Source of the DNA: Demequinaceae bacterium UBA4004
GTDB taxonomy: Bacteria; Actinomycetota; Actinomycetes; Actinomycetales; Demequinaceae
Direction of reading: 5' to 3'
Length of the DNA stretch: 6,627 bases
Assembly (NCBI GenBank): GCA_002384765.1
Contig: DGBM01000141.1
Location: 1 to 6,627, forward strand
Position 1 is the stretch's first letter, and the number at the start of each line of letters is the position of its first letter. Under the pieces are notes generated by a model, which saw only the letters and a list, made by a program, of their open reading frames with translations, made no database searches and had not been told where the DNA came from. This document shows, one piece after another, positions 1 to 6,627 of this stretch. The position numbers were made by a program, and so were the translations under genes.

Positions 1-2654
1 ATGAGTGGCTGCAGCAGCGAGCGGAACGTGGCGACCATCACGACGTACACGATCGCGATGGACGCGAGTAACGCCAGGTAGAGGTCGGCGAACGCCGACT
101 GCTGCTCGGCACTGACACCCGCGATCTCGGCTTGGGCACCATCCGGCAGGTCGAGAATATCGAGCTGCTCCTGCAGCCGGGAGGTGATACCCCCGAGGTT
201 CTGATCGGTCGCGGTGGCAGTCACGGTTGCCGTGCGCTCCCCGTTCTGGCGGGTCAGCTGCGTGGGCTGCTGCACCTCGCTCACCTCGGCCACTTGCCCC
301 ACCGTGACGAATCCACTGGCGGTGGGGATGGGGGTGGCGCGCAGTGCCTGAGCATCGGCAGGCGCCTGTCCTAAGAGCATGACAACGTCGATCGGGCGTC
401 CGGCAATGTTGGCCTGACCGATGGGCGCGCCGCGTAGCAGGCCGGCTACGGCCCGTCCGATCTCGCTCTCGCTGGTGCCAGCCCGGGTGGCCGCTGCGCG
501 GTCGACCTGGATGTGGATGGCTGGGGCGTCCGTGGCAAGGTTGTTCACGACGTCGGTTGTGCCCTCAACGTCCGCCATGGCCTCGGCGACCATCTCTGCG
601 GCAAGGCGCAAGGTCTGGTCGTCGTCGGCGCGGACCACGACCTCCACGGGCGGCAGACCGAATCCGGCCTGGCCTGCACTCACTGTCAACTGTCCAACGT
701 CGTCCATTTCGCCAATGGCGGCCCGCAATTCTCGTTCGACGCGATCCTGGTCCGCGTCCAAGGAGGTGGTGATCGCGAACGTGGCTGCACTCGAACCGCC
801 GCCTCCCAGGAACGCCGCCTGCAGTCCGTCTCCGCCTGAGCCGACGGTTACCTGGTAAGTCTCGACTCCGTCCAGCTCGGCTATAGCATCCTCAACCTGT
901 CGCGCAGCAGCATCGGTGACATCCAGGCTGGTTCCGGGTGGAAGCTCTAGGTCGATGCTCAGGGTGTTCTGGCCAGCGTCGCCAATAAAGTTGGTCTCTA
1001 GCCGTGTCGCCCCCGCGACGGTACCGGCGATCACGGCGACTGCAATTCCCAACGTCAACACCGGGTGGGAAAGAGCCCCTCGAAGTACCGGGAGGTAGCT
1101 ACGCTGGAGAAGTCCGTGGCGTTCACGCTCCTCGACACTGTCTCGGTCCACCGTCGTGAGCGCGTGGTCTGCTGGGGCCCGCAGGAACCAGTACGCGAGC
1201 ACCGGGATGATTGTCAGGGACACGAGCAGAGAGGCGAGTAACGCCACGGCCACGGTGAAAGCGAAGGGGCGGAAGAGTTCACCGACTTGGCCCCCGACGA
1301 TCCCGATCGGCACGAACACCGCAGCAGTGGTGATCGTGGACGATGTCACCGCGCCGGCGACCTCGCCGACTGCGGCCAGAATCGCCTTCCCCTTGGGCTC
1401 CCCGTAACCGAGGTGACGCTTGATGTTTTCGATGATGACGATCGAGTCGTCCACCACTCGCCCGACCGCCACCGTCAGCGCTCCCAAAGTGAGGATGTTG
1501 AGGGAGAATCCGCCCACCGACAGACCGGTCATCGCAATGAGCAGCGACAGTGGGATCGAAATTGCCGTGACCAACGTGGAACGCAGCGAGAGCAGGAAGA
1601 GCATAATCACGATCACCGCGAAGATCAGACCGAGGAGTCCTTCGGTACTTAAGTCCTCGATCGACTTCTCGATGAACGGAGCCTGGTCAAAAACCACATC
1701 GACCGCAGCGCCCCCTCCCAGTGCCGCCTCAATTCCCGGAATCAACTCGCGTACGCCATGGGACACGCTGACGGTGTTGCCGTCGGGCGTCTTCGTGATG
1801 GCAAGTGCGATGCTCGCCTGACCGTTCGTGCGCGCATACGATGTGGCGGGTATTGGGTTCTCTGTAACGGAAGCCACCTCACCCAGCAAGACCGGTGTCG
1901 CGGACGCTTCAGCGGCGGGAAGTGCGATCGAGGCGATGTCTTGAACGGAGGTCAGCCGCTGGCCGACCACCACGTTCAGGCTACGTTGCCCGTCGGTGAT
2001 CGTTCCGGCGGGGATGACCACGCCGTTGGCTTGCAGCGCAGAACTTAAGGCTTGCAGCCCAACGCCCGCGCGGGCCATGGCGGCCGGATCCGGAACGACC
2101 TCCACCCGCATCTCCCGGGCCCCCGACAAAGTGACCTCGCGGACTCCCTCAACTCCACGCAACCGGGGAATGATGTCTTCCTCCACCCGGGTCACGAACT
2201 CCTGCTCGTCCAGCTGTGGGGCGGCCACCGCAAGTTGCACCACCGGAAATTGGTCTAGGCTGCCCGTGATCACCGAGGGCGTGGCTCCCGCGGGCAGTCC
2301 TGTGGCCGCACGCGACAGTAGTTGTTCCAAATTCTGCTGGGCAACCTGCATGTCGGTGCCATAGGCCAGTTCTACCGTCACCACTGAGAGACTGTTGCTG
2401 CTGGTGGATTCAGTTCCCTCAAGGCCTGCAACACCTCCGACAGCAGCCTCGACCACCTCGGTCACTTGCCGCTCAACCACGTCAGGCGCCGCACCCGGAA
2501 GAGGGGTCACCACCACCGCGAGCGGAATTTCCAATGATGGAATCAGTTCCTGCTTCAGCGACGTCGTCGAGAAGACGCCTGCCACGATAAGGATCGCGGT
2601 GGCCAGTGCCACTACGGCGCGGTTGGCAAGACTGAGGTGGGCAAGACGGGTCAT
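1..2654 (-). CDS. HAE1/AcrB-type RND efflux permease, 3' end missing (off left edge)
   Basis: Proton-driven inner-membrane efflux pump of the RND superfamily, HAE1/AcrB type (SwrC/YerP-like in Gram-positives). Reading the minus strand from 2654 stays open for 884 codons to the edge; family members are about 1020-1060 residues, so roughly the last 150 are missing. TM1 is at about residues 12-29, followed by the family hallmark ELIPSLEIP and PLPGAAPDVVE. TM2-TM6 fall at about 340-490. TM4 carries the paired acidic residues of the proton relay, GRVVDDSIVIIEN, with Asp402 and Asp403 (AcrB D407/D408 equivalents). TM7 is at about 529-547, a second periplasmic half follows, and TM8 (about 859-878) ends in FRSLLQPL, typical of the family. 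The relay partners in TM10/TM11 lie outside the window. Of two in-frame ATGs (2660, 2654), the second is preferred for ribosome-binding-site spacing. It is divergent from a MarR regulator, probably its repressor. Substrate is unknown. No periplasmic adaptor gene is visible. Confidence 0.95.
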   Translation of the reverse strand, partial: MTRLAHLSLANRAVVALATAILIVAGVFSTTSLKQELIPSLEIPLAVVVTPLPGAAPDVVERQVTEVVEAAVGGVAGLEGTESTSSNSLSVVTVELAYGTDMQVAQQNLEQLLSRAATGLPAGATPSVITGSLDQFPVVQLAVAAPQLDEQEFVTRVEEDIIPRLRGVEGVREVTLSGAREMRVEVVPDPAAMARAGVGLQALSSALQANGVVIPAGTITDGQRSLNVVVGQRLTSVQDIASIALPAAEASATPVLLGEVASVTENPIPATSYARTNGQASIALAITKTPDGNTVSVSHGVRELIPGIEAALGGGAAVDVVFDQAPFIEKSIEDLSTEGLLGLIFAVIVIMLFLLSLRSTLVTAISIPLSLLIAMTGLSVGGFSLNILTLGALTVAVGRVVDDSIVIIENIKRHLGYGEPKGKAILAAVGEVAGAVTSSTITTAAVFVPIGIVGGQVGELFRPFAFTVAVALLASLLVSLTIIPVLAYWFLRAPADHALTTVDRDSVEERERHGLLQRSYLPVLRGALSHPVLTLGIAVAVIAGTVAGATRLETNFIGDAGQNTLSIDLELPPGTSLDVTDAAARQVEDAIAELDGVETYQVTVGSGGDGLQAAFLGGGGSSAATFAITTSLDADQDRVERELRAAIGEMDDVGQLTVSAGQAGFGLPPVEVVVRADDDQTLRLAAEMVAEAMADVEGTTDVVNNLATDAPAIHIQVDRAAATRAGTSESEIGRAVAGLLRGAPIGQANIAGRPIDVVMLLGQAPADAQALRATPIPTASGFVTVGQVAEVSEVQQPTQLTRQNGERTATVTATATDQNLGGITSRLQEQLDILDLPDGAQAEIAGVSAEQQSAFADLYLALLASIAIVYVVMVATFRSLLQPL

Positions 2655-2660
2655 GAGCAT

Positions 2661-2667
2661 CTCCCTT
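2661..2667 (-). promoter_or_regulatory. Ribosome binding site of the RND gene; decides the start
   Basis: The minus strand reads AAGGGAG here. It abuts the ATG at 2660 with no spacer, which is unusable, but sits six bases before the ATG at 2654, a normal spacing. This favours 2654 as the start and a protein beginning MTRLAHLSLANR. Confidence 0.7.
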
Positions 2668-2719
2668 ACAATGCGGATAGGATTGATAGTACGGGTACAC
2701 TAAAGAATCGAGGTACACG
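2668..2719. promoter_or_regulatory. Divergent promoter/operator region between the RND gene and marR
   Basis: Both genes must start transcription from this short segment. Visible elements: TAGT (2687-2690) and ACTA (2699-2702) form the ends of a 16-bp imperfect palindrome with a GTAC-GG-GTAC core. GGTACAC occurs twice as a direct repeat (2694-2700 and 2712-2718, period 18 bp). TACACT at 2696-2701 is a fair -10 for marR, and TACTAT on the minus strand (2690-2685) a fair -10 for the RND gene; neither has a good -35 at normal spacing. GAGG at 2710-2713 lies six bases before the marR GTG and is its likely ribosome binding site. MarR proteins typically bind palindromes overlapping divergent promoters and repress both directions. 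That this site is the operator is inference. Confidence 0.5.
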
Positions 2720-3271
2720 GTGGATCGCGACGGCGTCATGGCGGCCATCGCCGAGGACGAGGCGGCATTGATACGTCTCTTTTCGCGCGCACAGTTCACC
2801 GCTCTGTTACAGACCACGCTGACAATGCAACAGTTGAAGGTCCTATTGGTCCTGCACGTCGATGGGGCTTTGGTGAGCCATGAGTTGGCCGACGCGTTGA
2901 GGATCAGTCCGGCGTCAGTAACTGGACTGGTGGATCGGCTCGAAGATCGAGGGCTCGTCGAACGCGTCGCGGATCCAACTGACCGCCGAGCTCGGCACAT
3001 ACATCCGACGGCTCGCGGCTCACAGTTGGTGGAGCAACTTATGGCGGAAGGTTCCGGACATCGCGTCGCCCTCTTGTCCCGCCTCGACGACGAAAGCGTG
3101 CGGACCGTAGCGACAGCCCTCGTAGCCCTGCGACGAGCTGCGGAGCACCTGTACGGTGGCGACATCACATCAGCGTCTGACGGGCCATCGGCGCTGATGA
3201 AGCCACCGGGTGTGGCAGCAGACGGACACATAGACCCGGTCAGGACCGTGGTCCAAGTTCCCAGTCGATAA
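2720..3271 (+). CDS. MarR-family winged helix-turn-helix transcriptional regulator
   Basis: Dimeric DNA-binding regulator, usually a repressor released by small phenolic, drug-like or oxidant ligands. The 183-residue protein has the full MarR core. The winged helix spans about residues 35-100: SHELADALRISPASVTGLVDR (53-73) covers the two helices of the helix-turn-helix, and DPTDRRARHIHPTARG (85-100) is the wing with the family's D-x-x-D-x-R signature. Flanking helices that normally make the dimer interface are at about 10-35 and 101-145. The start is GTG with GAGG six bases upstream; an in-frame stop at 2687 prevents a longer form, and the ATG at 2738 is a weaker alternative. MarR proteins are usually 140-150 residues; here about 35 extra residues after HLYGGD are rich in Gly, Pro, Ser and Val and match nothing I recognise. 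The gene is divergent from the RND pump, its most likely target. No Cys is present, so thiol-based redox sensing of the OhrR type is unlikely. The ligand is unknown. Confidence 0.93.
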   Translation: MDRDGVMAAIAEDEAALIRLFSRAQFTALLQTTLTMQQLKVLLVLHVDGALVSHELADALRISPASVTGLVDRLEDRGLVERVADPTDRRARHIHPTARGSQLVEQLMAEGSGHRVALLSRLDDESVRTVATALVALRRAAEHLYGGDITSASDGPSALMKPPGVAADGHIDPVRTVVQVPSR

Positions 3272-3474
3272 CGTGACACTCGTGTATGTGCAAGAACTCG
3301 AGGTTGTCAGGTTATTGGTGTCCATGGTGGTGGGCTGACCCCGTGACTGAGGTCCAGTTGTTGTGAGAGTCGTCTTGTTGCTCGCAGTCGCTGCTGGAGA
3401 ATGGCCGTTCAACAGCCCGTTCGCCCCACCGATGGTCTCCCACGCTTGGGTATGCGTGACAGAGTGCCGGAAGG
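3272..3474. other. Convergent intergenic region with no recognisable gene
   Basis: Lies between the 3' ends of marR and the flavodoxin gene. The longest open stretches are short, lack ribosome binding sites and match no family. Apart from the hairpin at 3393-3416 I see no repeat, RNA gene or recombination site. Confidence 0.6.
3393..3416. terminator. Weak hairpin, possible bidirectional terminator
   Basis: A 24-bp imperfect palindrome: outer arms GCTG/CAGC, a 2x2 internal mismatch, then GAAT/GTTC (one G-T wobble) around a GGCC tip. Its place between convergent genes fits a shared terminator, but the stem is interrupted and no T-run follows on either strand, so the call is tentative. Confidence 0.25.
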
Positions 3475-3972
3475 CTAACTGACTGCAGCCTCGCGCAACT
3501 CTGCACCAACGTTCTGCGCCCACATGCGTACGTCGGCAAAGTCCCGGAAGTCTCCCAGCGGCGGGTCGAGTGCGCGAATCAGCGCCCGTTCACCGATGTT
3601 CAGCTTTTCAGGATCCAGCGCGCCTGCAAAGCGACGGTGTTCACGGGCGCCGATCGACTCTGCAATCCCGTAGGCCTCGTCCTTGGGTTGGCCCGCGACC
3701 ACCACGTTTTCCATGCCGACCGAGAAGGTCCACACATCGCGGGCCTTGAGCGCCTCGCGGTGCTCCTTGGCCAGGGCCGAGGCGTCGCGCCGCCACAATC
3801 CCCCGTACACCGCGGACCCGAGGATGACGGCGTTGTACGGCGTCACGGAGCGTACATCAGCGGCGTCCGACAGATCCACGTCGAAGCCTTGGCTTTCCAG
3901 GGCGTCACAAATTGTCCTCGCGACCTCACGTGAGGACCCATACTTAGACCCCACTGCAACCAACACCTTCAT
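3475..3972 (-). CDS. Flavodoxin-domain protein (HemG-like, Flavodoxin_5 type)
   Basis: Small cytoplasmic FMN-binding electron-transfer protein of the flavodoxin fold, 165 residues, closest in style to the HemG/COG4635 group (menaquinone-dependent protoporphyrinogen dehydrogenase relatives) that actinobacteria keep as uncharacterised flavodoxin-domain proteins. The N-terminal strand MKVLVAVGSKYGSSREVA contains the FMN phosphate loop at residues 9-15. The second flavin-contacting loop is GSAVYGGLWRRDA (52-64), with Tyr56 and Trp60 as candidate stacking aromatics. The third, WTFSVGM, is at 81-87. The C-terminus, FADVRMWAQNVGAEL, is a typical closing helix. No signal peptide or membrane segment is seen. 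The ATG at 3972 is chosen because AGGAGGT (3978-3984) lies five bases before it; an ATG seven codons upstream (3993) has no such site and adds a non-family MVRRRCV. The gene follows pyruvate carboxylase in the same direction after 117 bp, which contains a tandem repeat, so it probably has its own promoter. A role in heme synthesis is not shown; a general redox/stress role is equally possible. Confidence 0.9.
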   Translation of the reverse strand: MKVLVAVGSKYGSSREVARTICDALESQGFDVDLSDAADVRSVTPYNAVILGSAVYGGLWRRDASALAKEHREALKARDVWTFSVGMENVVVAGQPKDEAYGIAESIGAREHRRFAGALDPEKLNIGERALIRALDPPLGDFRDFADVRMWAQNVGAELREAAVS

Positions 3973-3977
3973 GACGC

Positions 3978-3984
3978 ACCTCCT
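3978..3984 (-). promoter_or_regulatory. Strong ribosome binding site of the flavodoxin gene
   Basis: The minus strand reads AGGAGGT, nearly a perfect anti-16S match, five bases before the ATG at 3972. It rules in that start over the upstream in-frame ATG at 3993. Confidence 0.85.
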
Positions 3985-4006
3985 GCGAACCATGTTCTCT
4001 CGCTGG

Positions 4007-4046
4007 CCACCAATGGGCCCAGGTCAAACGTCCTATGGTCCCAGGT
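4007..4046 (-). repeat. Tandem 18-bp motif, 22-bp period, upstream of the flavodoxin gene (DosR-box-like)
   Basis: On the minus strand ACCTGGGACCATAGGACG (4046-4029) is followed after four bases by ACCTGGGCCCATTGGTGG (4024-4007); 14 of 18 positions agree. The repeat period of 22 bp is about two helical turns, so a protein bound to both copies would sit on the same face. The copy farther from the gene contains GGGACCATAGGACG, which matches 10 of 14 positions of the DosR/DevR core GGGACTWWAGTCCC; the nearer copy matches less well. TTGACC, a good -35 hexamer, lies at about 4027-4022 between and overlapping the copies, but no convincing -10 follows. The likely role is an activator or repressor site for the flavodoxin gene. 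The repeat is directly visible; the identity of the binding protein is inference. Confidence 0.5.
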
Positions 4047-4089
4047 AAATACCGTGTACCAGGCATGATGGCTCAGAAAGTCCCAATCT

Positions 4090-6627
4090 CTACGTGCCGT
4101 CGATCACCACCACGAGATCGCCGCCGTGGAGCGGTTCGGTGCCGTTCACCACCACTCGCGTCACCGTGCCACCGACGGGAGTGGTGATCGAGGCCTCCAT
4201 CTTCATGGCTTCGATCGTGGCCACCGTGCCGCCAGCCGCCACGGCGTCCCCCACGCCCACGAGCGGCGTCACGGAACCGGCAAAGGGTGCGGCAACCTGG
4301 CCAGGCACCGAGGCGTCGGCCTTCTCCCGGGCGTGCACTGTGACCTCAGCCGACTGATCGAACACCTGCACGGGCCTGATGGCACCGTTGTAGTTGAACA
4401 TCACCCACCGCAGCCCGTGGTCGTCCGGCTCCCCGATGGCCTCGAGCGTCACCAACATGGTCACGCCCTTCTCCATGTGAATGTTGACCTCTTCCCCACT
4501 GCCCGGCGTCATCCCGTACAGGTAGTGGTAGGTGTCGATCACCGAGATGTCACCGTACAGCTCGACGGCCTTGTCGAAGTCGTCCGCCGGAGCGGGGAAC
4601 AACAGGTGATTGAGACGACGCTGGCGCGCCGGGCCGGACTCGGCGAGAACCTCTCGGTCTTCGTCACTGAGAGTCACCATCGACTTGGTCTCTCCCCTAC
4701 CGGTGAGCGCCTTCTCACGGAACGGCTCGGGCCAGCCTCCCGGCGGGTCGCCCAATTCGCCGCGCAGGAAGCCGATCACCGAGTCGGGAACGTCGTAGGA
4801 CGCGGGATTCTCAGCGAAGTCCTGGGGGTCGGCGCCCAGTCCGACAAGATGCAGGGCCAGGTCACCTACCACCTTGGACGAGGGCGTGACCTTGACCAGC
4901 CGACCCAGGATGCGGTCGGCCGCGGCGTACATGTTCTCGATGTCCTCGAAACGCTCCCCCAGGCCCAGCGAGAGCGCCTGCTGACGCAGGTTTGACAGCT
5001 GGCCCCCGGGAATCTCGTGCCGGTAGACACGTCCTGTGGGTCCGGGAAGCCCGGACTCGAAGGGCGCGTAGAGGCGTCGCACGGCCTCCCAATACGGCTC
5101 AAGGTCGGTCACCGCCTCGAGGGAGAGCCCTGTGTCGCGCTCCGTATGCTCAAGTGCCGCGACCAGGGCGGACATGGGCGGCTGGGAGGTGGTGCCCGCC
5201 ATCGCAGCGTTGGCGACGTCTACCGCATCCACGCCCGCCTCCGATGCTGCCAGCAGCGTCGCCAGCTGCCCGCCGGCGGTGTCGTGAGTGTGCAGGTGCA
5301 CTGGCAGGTCGAAATTCTTCCTCAGGGCCGTCACCAGCGTGCGCGCGGCCGGCGGCCGCAGCAGGCCCGCCATGTCCTTGATGGCGAGCATGTGGACGCC
5401 CGACGCTACGAGTTTCTCCGCCAGCTTCAGGTAGTAGTCGAGCGTGTAGAGCGTCTCGTCAGGGTTGGTGAGGTCCGCGGTGTAGCACAGCGTGCCCTCG
5501 GCCACCGCGGTTCCGGTCTCCAGCACCGCATCGATAGCGGGCCTCATCTGCTCGATGTCGTTCAAGGCGTCGAAGATGCGGAAGATGTCGACGCCCGTTG
5601 CCGCGGCCTCGTGGACGAAGGCGTGGGCCGCCTCGTCAGGGTACGGCGTGTAGCCCACCGTGTTGCGTCCGCGTAGCAACATCTGGATGGGCAGGTTGGG
5701 CAGCGCTTCGCGCAACGCCGCCAGCCGCTTCCAGGGGTCCTCGCTCAGGAACCGCATGGCCACGTCGTACGTGGCGCCACCCCACGCCTCGACGGACAGG
5801 AGTTGCGGCGTGAGACGTGCGACGTGGTCGGCCGACTGCAGCATGTCGAAGGTGCGCAAGCGCGTTGCCAGTAGGCTCTGGTGGGCGTCGCGCAGCGTCG
5901 TCTCCGTCACGGCCAGCGCGGTTTGCGCGCGCAGGTCGGCCGCGAACTGAGCTGGCCCCACCCGACGCAGGTGTTGCAAGGCACCGTCTGGAATATCTCC
6001 CGTGGTGTCGAGCGTCGGCAACTTCGTGGCGGTGCGGATCATCGCCGGCGGTTCCCCTTGGGGCCGGTTGATCGACACGTGACCCAAGTACGAGAGCAAT
6101 TTGGTGGACCGCTCCTTGGACTGCGACACGGCAACCAGGTCGGGGCGCTCTTCGATGAATCGCGTGGAGAACTCCCCCGCCAAGAACTCGGGGTCGTCGA
6201 GCACGGCGCGCAGGAAGGGAATGTTGTTGGCCACTCCCCGAATGCGGAACTCCGCAAGCGCGCGCCGGGCGCGGCTGACAGCGGTGGGGAAATCCCTCCC
6301 GCGGCACGTCAGCTTGACCAGCATGGAGTCGAAGTGACCGGTGACACGACCGCCCGCCAGACCAGTCGCGCCGTCGAGTCGCACGCCCGCGCCACCGGGG
6401 CTGCGGTACGCGACGATGCGTCCCGTGTCGGGCAGGAAGCCGTTCGCCGGGTCCTCCGTGGTAATGCGCGTCTGAATAGCGAATCCGTTGGTACGAATGT
6501 CCTCTTGGCGGATCCCAATCTGTTCGAGCGTCTCCCCCGACGCGATCCGCAACTGGGCGCTCACCAAATCAATGTCGGTAACCTCCTCAGTCACCGTGTG
6601 CTCCACCTGGATGCGGGGGTTCATCTC
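4090..6627 (-). CDS. pyc: Pyruvate carboxylase, N-terminal part missing (off right edge)
   Basis: Biotin-dependent, ATP-driven carboxylation of pyruvate to oxaloacetate, the main anaplerotic feed to the TCA cycle; a cytoplasmic homotetramer. The visible 845 residues (numbered from Glu at 6627) lack about the first 290 of a usual 1120-1150. The window begins inside the biotin carboxylase domain at EMNPRIQVEHTVTEE, whose E1, N3 and R5 match catalytic E288, N290 and R292 of E. coli AccC; R54 in TRITTED matches R338. The carboxyltransferase domain (about 230-530) has all metal ligands: D247 in DAHQSLLATR, K417 in KDMAGLL (the carboxylated lysine), and H446 and H448 in HLHTHD. T581 in KVTPSSKVVGD is the proton-shuttle threonine. 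The C-terminal biotinyl domain carries EAMKME with the biotinylated lysine K809 (codon 4201-4203), 36 residues before the end. No frameshift or missing key residue is seen. The visible ATG at 6624 is internal, not a start. Oxaloacetate- or acetyl-CoA-dependent regulation cannot be judged from this part. Confidence 0.97.
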   Translation of the reverse strand, partial: EMNPRIQVEHTVTEEVTDIDLVSAQLRIASGETLEQIGIRQEDIRTNGFAIQTRITTEDPANGFLPDTGRIVAYRSPGGAGVRLDGATGLAGGRVTGHFDSMLVKLTCRGRDFPTAVSRARRALAEFRIRGVANNIPFLRAVLDDPEFLAGEFSTRFIEERPDLVAVSQSKERSTKLLSYLGHVSINRPQGEPPAMIRTATKLPTLDTTGDIPDGALQHLRRVGPAQFAADLRAQTALAVTETTLRDAHQSLLATRLRTFDMLQSADHVARLTPQLLSVEAWGGATYDVAMRFLSEDPWKRLAALREALPNLPIQMLLRGRNTVGYTPYPDEAAHAFVHEAAATGVDIFRIFDALNDIEQMRPAIDAVLETGTAVAEGTLCYTADLTNPDETLYTLDYYLKLAEKLVASGVHMLAIKDMAGLLRPPAARTLVTALRKNFDLPVHLHTHDTAGGQLATLLAASEAGVDAVDVANAAMAGTTSQPPMSALVAALEHTERDTGLSLEAVTDLEPYWEAVRRLYAPFESGLPGPTGRVYRHEIPGGQLSNLRQQALSLGLGERFEDIENMYAAADRILGRLVKVTPSSKVVGDLALHLVGLGADPQDFAENPASYDVPDSVIGFLRGELGDPPGGWPEPFREKALTGRGETKSMVTLSDEDREVLAESGPARQRRLNHLLFPAPADDFDKAVELYGDISVIDTYHYLYGMTPGSGEEVNIHMEKGVTMLVTLEAIGEPDDHGLRWVMFNYNGAIRPVQVFDQSAEVTVHAREKADASVPGQVAAPFAGSVTPLVGVGDAVAAGGTVATIEAMKMEASITTPVGGTVTRVVVNGTEPLHGGDLVVVIDGT

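Noticed and set aside
421..2364. Several plus-strand open frames of 70-145 codons across the left part
   Set aside because: All are antisense to the RND permease, whose minus-strand frame is continuous and carries the family motifs through the whole region.
2482..3279. 265-codon minus-strand open frame crossing marR and the RND start
   Set aside because: Lies antisense to the MarR gene and out of frame with the RND N-terminus; its Ser/Arg/Cys-rich translation resembles no family, whereas both overlapped genes have clear motifs.
3170..3539. Two minus-strand open frames (75 and 117 codons) over the marR 3' end and the convergent gap
   Set aside because: Overlap the ends of marR and the flavodoxin gene, lack good ribosome binding sites, and have unnatural Thr/Ser/Cys-rich composition.
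3946..3946. Flavodoxin phosphate loop lacks the classic T-x-T-G-x-T
   Set aside because: SKYGSSRE is a normal variant for the HemG-like/Flavodoxin_5 group, so it is not evidence of a degenerate protein.
4044..4053. GGTAAATACC as a terminator between pyc and the flavodoxin gene
   Set aside because: Only four base pairs per arm with a two-base centre and no T-run; too weak to call.
4126..4995. 289-codon open frame on the plus strand inside pyc
   Set aside because: Antisense to a clearly conserved carboxyltransferase/biotinyl region; His- and Arg-rich low-complexity protein typical of a GC-rich shadow frame; no ribosome binding site or family match.
6622..6624. ATG at 6624 as the start of pyruvate carboxylase
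   Set aside because: It is the Met of the conserved EMNPRIQVEH active-site segment; the preceding in-window codon is the catalytic Glu, so the gene continues beyond the right edge.

Overview
The window reads as a stretch of a high-GC actinobacterial chromosome. This rests on overall base composition, GC-rich third codon positions, GTG start use, strong GGAGG-type ribosome binding sites, and a single-chain pyruvate carboxylase whose C-terminal half has the actinobacterial style (for example the run around FLRGELGDPPGGW). Genus cannot be assigned from the sequence alone. There are no rRNA, tRNA, CRISPR, insertion-sequence or phage signatures.

Layout, left to right. Positions 1-2654 (minus) hold the first 884 codons of an HAE1/AcrB-type RND efflux permease that runs off the left edge. 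A short divergent intergenic region (2655-2719) separates it from a MarR-family regulator (2720-3271, plus), a standard arrangement for a drug- or ligand-sensing repressor facing its efflux target. A 203-bp convergent gap (3272-3474) with one weak hairpin follows. Then comes a 165-residue flavodoxin-domain protein (3475-3972, minus), preceded by an unusual tandem repeat (4007-4046) that partly resembles DosR/DevR boxes. Positions 4090-6627 (minus) hold the C-terminal 845 residues of pyruvate carboxylase, cut by the right edge inside the biotin carboxylase domain.

The genes form two loosely linked modules. One is a regulator/efflux pair (MarR and RND pump), probably a stress or toxin export unit. 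The other is a metabolic/redox pair: pyruvate carboxylase for anaplerotic oxaloacetate supply, followed in the same direction by the flavodoxin-domain gene, which seems to have its own control region. The most interesting non-coding signals are the 22-bp-period tandem repeat before the flavodoxin gene, and a 10-mer (GGTACACGGT) found both in the marR leader and, pointing the same way relative to the downstream gene, upstream of the flavodoxin gene. I see no convincing wholly new system. The regulatory elements are the parts worth testing.
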